From CAZBMJ01 sp964493205 (GTDB taxonomy: Bacteria > Myxococcota > UBA727 > JABDBI01): a DNA stretch of 64,000 nt. The DNA is taken from contig CAZBMJ010000001.1 in the NCBI GenBank assembly GCA_964493205.1, positions 1 to 64,000 on the forward strand, written 5' to 3'. The notes beneath the pieces were generated by a model. That model searched no databases. It was given only the letters and a program-made list of their open reading frames with translations, and was not told where the DNA came from. The position numbers and the translations under genes were made by a program. Below are positions 63,638-64,000 of this stretch, piece by piece (the first letter of the stretch is position 1; every line of letters begins with the position of its first letter).

Positions 63638-63937
63638 ATGATTAAAATTTATCGAACTATTGAATTTATTGAATGGTTTTCGCTAGAAAGTGAGAAATCG
63701 AAAGTTCAAATTGATGGTCGCCTATCAAAAATTCAAGATGAAAATTATTTTGGTTCCCATAAATTTGTTGGTGATGATAAAGCTGAAGTATGGGAACTTA
63801 AATGGAAAAATGGTCGCAGAGTTTATTATGCTTACCTGCCAGAAAGCCAGATTTTAGTTTTATTTTGAGGAATAAAAAATGCTCAAAAAAAAGATATTAA
63901 AAACGCAAAAAGCCTCTACACTAAATATGTTGAATAA
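63638..63937 (+). pseudogene. HigB/Gp49-like toxin gene with in-frame TGA
   Basis: The first 76 codons encode a RelE/HigB (Gp49-like) toxin: VWELKWKNGRRVYYAYLPE is the family core, followed by QILVLF. A TGA at 63866-63868 then stops it, but the same frame continues as GIKNAQKKDIKNAKSLYTKY to a TAA at 63935-63937, which is exactly the normal C-terminus of the family (about 99 residues in all). A Gly-to-stop change (GGA to TGA) would explain it. The product is therefore truncated by about 22 residues. TGA is a normal stop elsewhere in the window, so readthrough is not expected. Confidence 0.8.
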
Positions 63938-64000
63938 TCATAAACCAAAAAAGCTAAAATTAAATGCCGATGTAAAACCTTATAACCCTACTAAAGCACT
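63927..64000 (+). CDS. HigA-like antitoxin, 5' part only (runs off the window)
   Basis: An open frame from ATG 63927 runs beyond 64000. Its visible 24 residues include VKPYNPTKAL, like the KxxDPAxxL start of the antidote proteins (HigA, XRE type) paired with Gp49-like toxins. It overlaps the original toxin stop by 11 bases, usual for such pairs. An in-frame ATG at 63879, 10 bases after GAGG at the toxin's premature stop, is an alternative start. Confidence 0.6.
   Translation, partial: MLNNHKPKKLKLNADVKPYNPTKA

Noticed and set aside
63866..63868. TGA recoding (Trp or Gly) to rescue the toxin
   Set aside because: TGA ends the PLD gene (48754-48756) and the sulP gene, so it is a normal stop here.
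1..64000. CRISPR array, rRNA genes, integrase or transposase
   Set aside because: I saw no regularly spaced repeats, no rRNA sequence and no transposase-like protein in the window.

Overview
This 64 kb window is AT-rich bacterial chromosome (by eye roughly one third G+C, with runs of A and T in the gaps). It is densely coded and contains core genes: rpoB-rpoC, rpsA, murJ, nrdA-nrdB, rseP, tatD, holA, an RNase E/G gene, infA, queD, rimO, serS, glyA and one CAU-anticodon tRNA. RpoB and RpoC (1374 and 1387 residues) and two multi-S1 proteins look like a deltaproteobacterial-grade or similar Gram-negative lineage. Many secreted accessory proteins (ankyrin, leucine-rich-repeat, RCC1-like, papain-like and subtilisin-like) suggest a host-associated or predatory life. 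I cannot name the genus; Bdellovibrionota/Oligoflexia and Dependentiae are the groups I would test first. TGA is used as an ordinary stop, so the code is standard.

Layout. 0.1-3.5 kb: two minus-strand accessory genes (vanadium-haloperoxidase-like lipoprotein, HTTM membrane protein) separated by an inverted-repeat element. 3.5-16 kb: rpoBC with a structured leader, then rpsA and murJ, with clear intrinsic terminators after rpoC and rpsA. 16-21 kb: nrdA-nrdB and rseP. 21-30 kb: a rearranged accessory island between rseP and tatD. It is built of tandem-duplicated pieces (rseP 3' end, a small secreted protein, RCC1-like lipoprotein, BAAT-like hydrolase, tatD 3' end), and the two copies have decayed in complementary ways. 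A large secreted ankyrin protein and a papain-like protease also lie there. 30-39 kb: housekeeping genes for replication, RNA processing, translation and queuosine, including a second S1-repeat protein next to rimO.

39.5-48.8 kb is the most unusual locus: a secreted subtilase with a changed catalytic Asp, then a tight operon of a short HlyD-like adaptor, two ABC subunits of the NHLM/NHLP bacteriocin-exporter type (the first with an intact C39 peptidase domain) and a 994-residue phospholipase-D-like protein. The two ABC ATPase domains are degenerate in complementary ways, and no precursor peptide is visible. I infer a repurposed peptidase-exporter whose cargo or partner may be the PLD protein.

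48.8-58.5 kb: serS, a TerC-family protein, an unknown secreted/anchored protein and a sulP-dabA-dabB operon, probably for bicarbonate uptake. 58.5-64 kb: a secreted LRR protein, a glutathione S-transferase, a pilin-like protein, an RluA-type pseudouridine synthase, the tRNA, a C4 zinc-ribbon protein, glyA, and a HigB/HigA-like toxin-antitoxin locus whose toxin gene has an in-frame stop. The antitoxin runs off the window.
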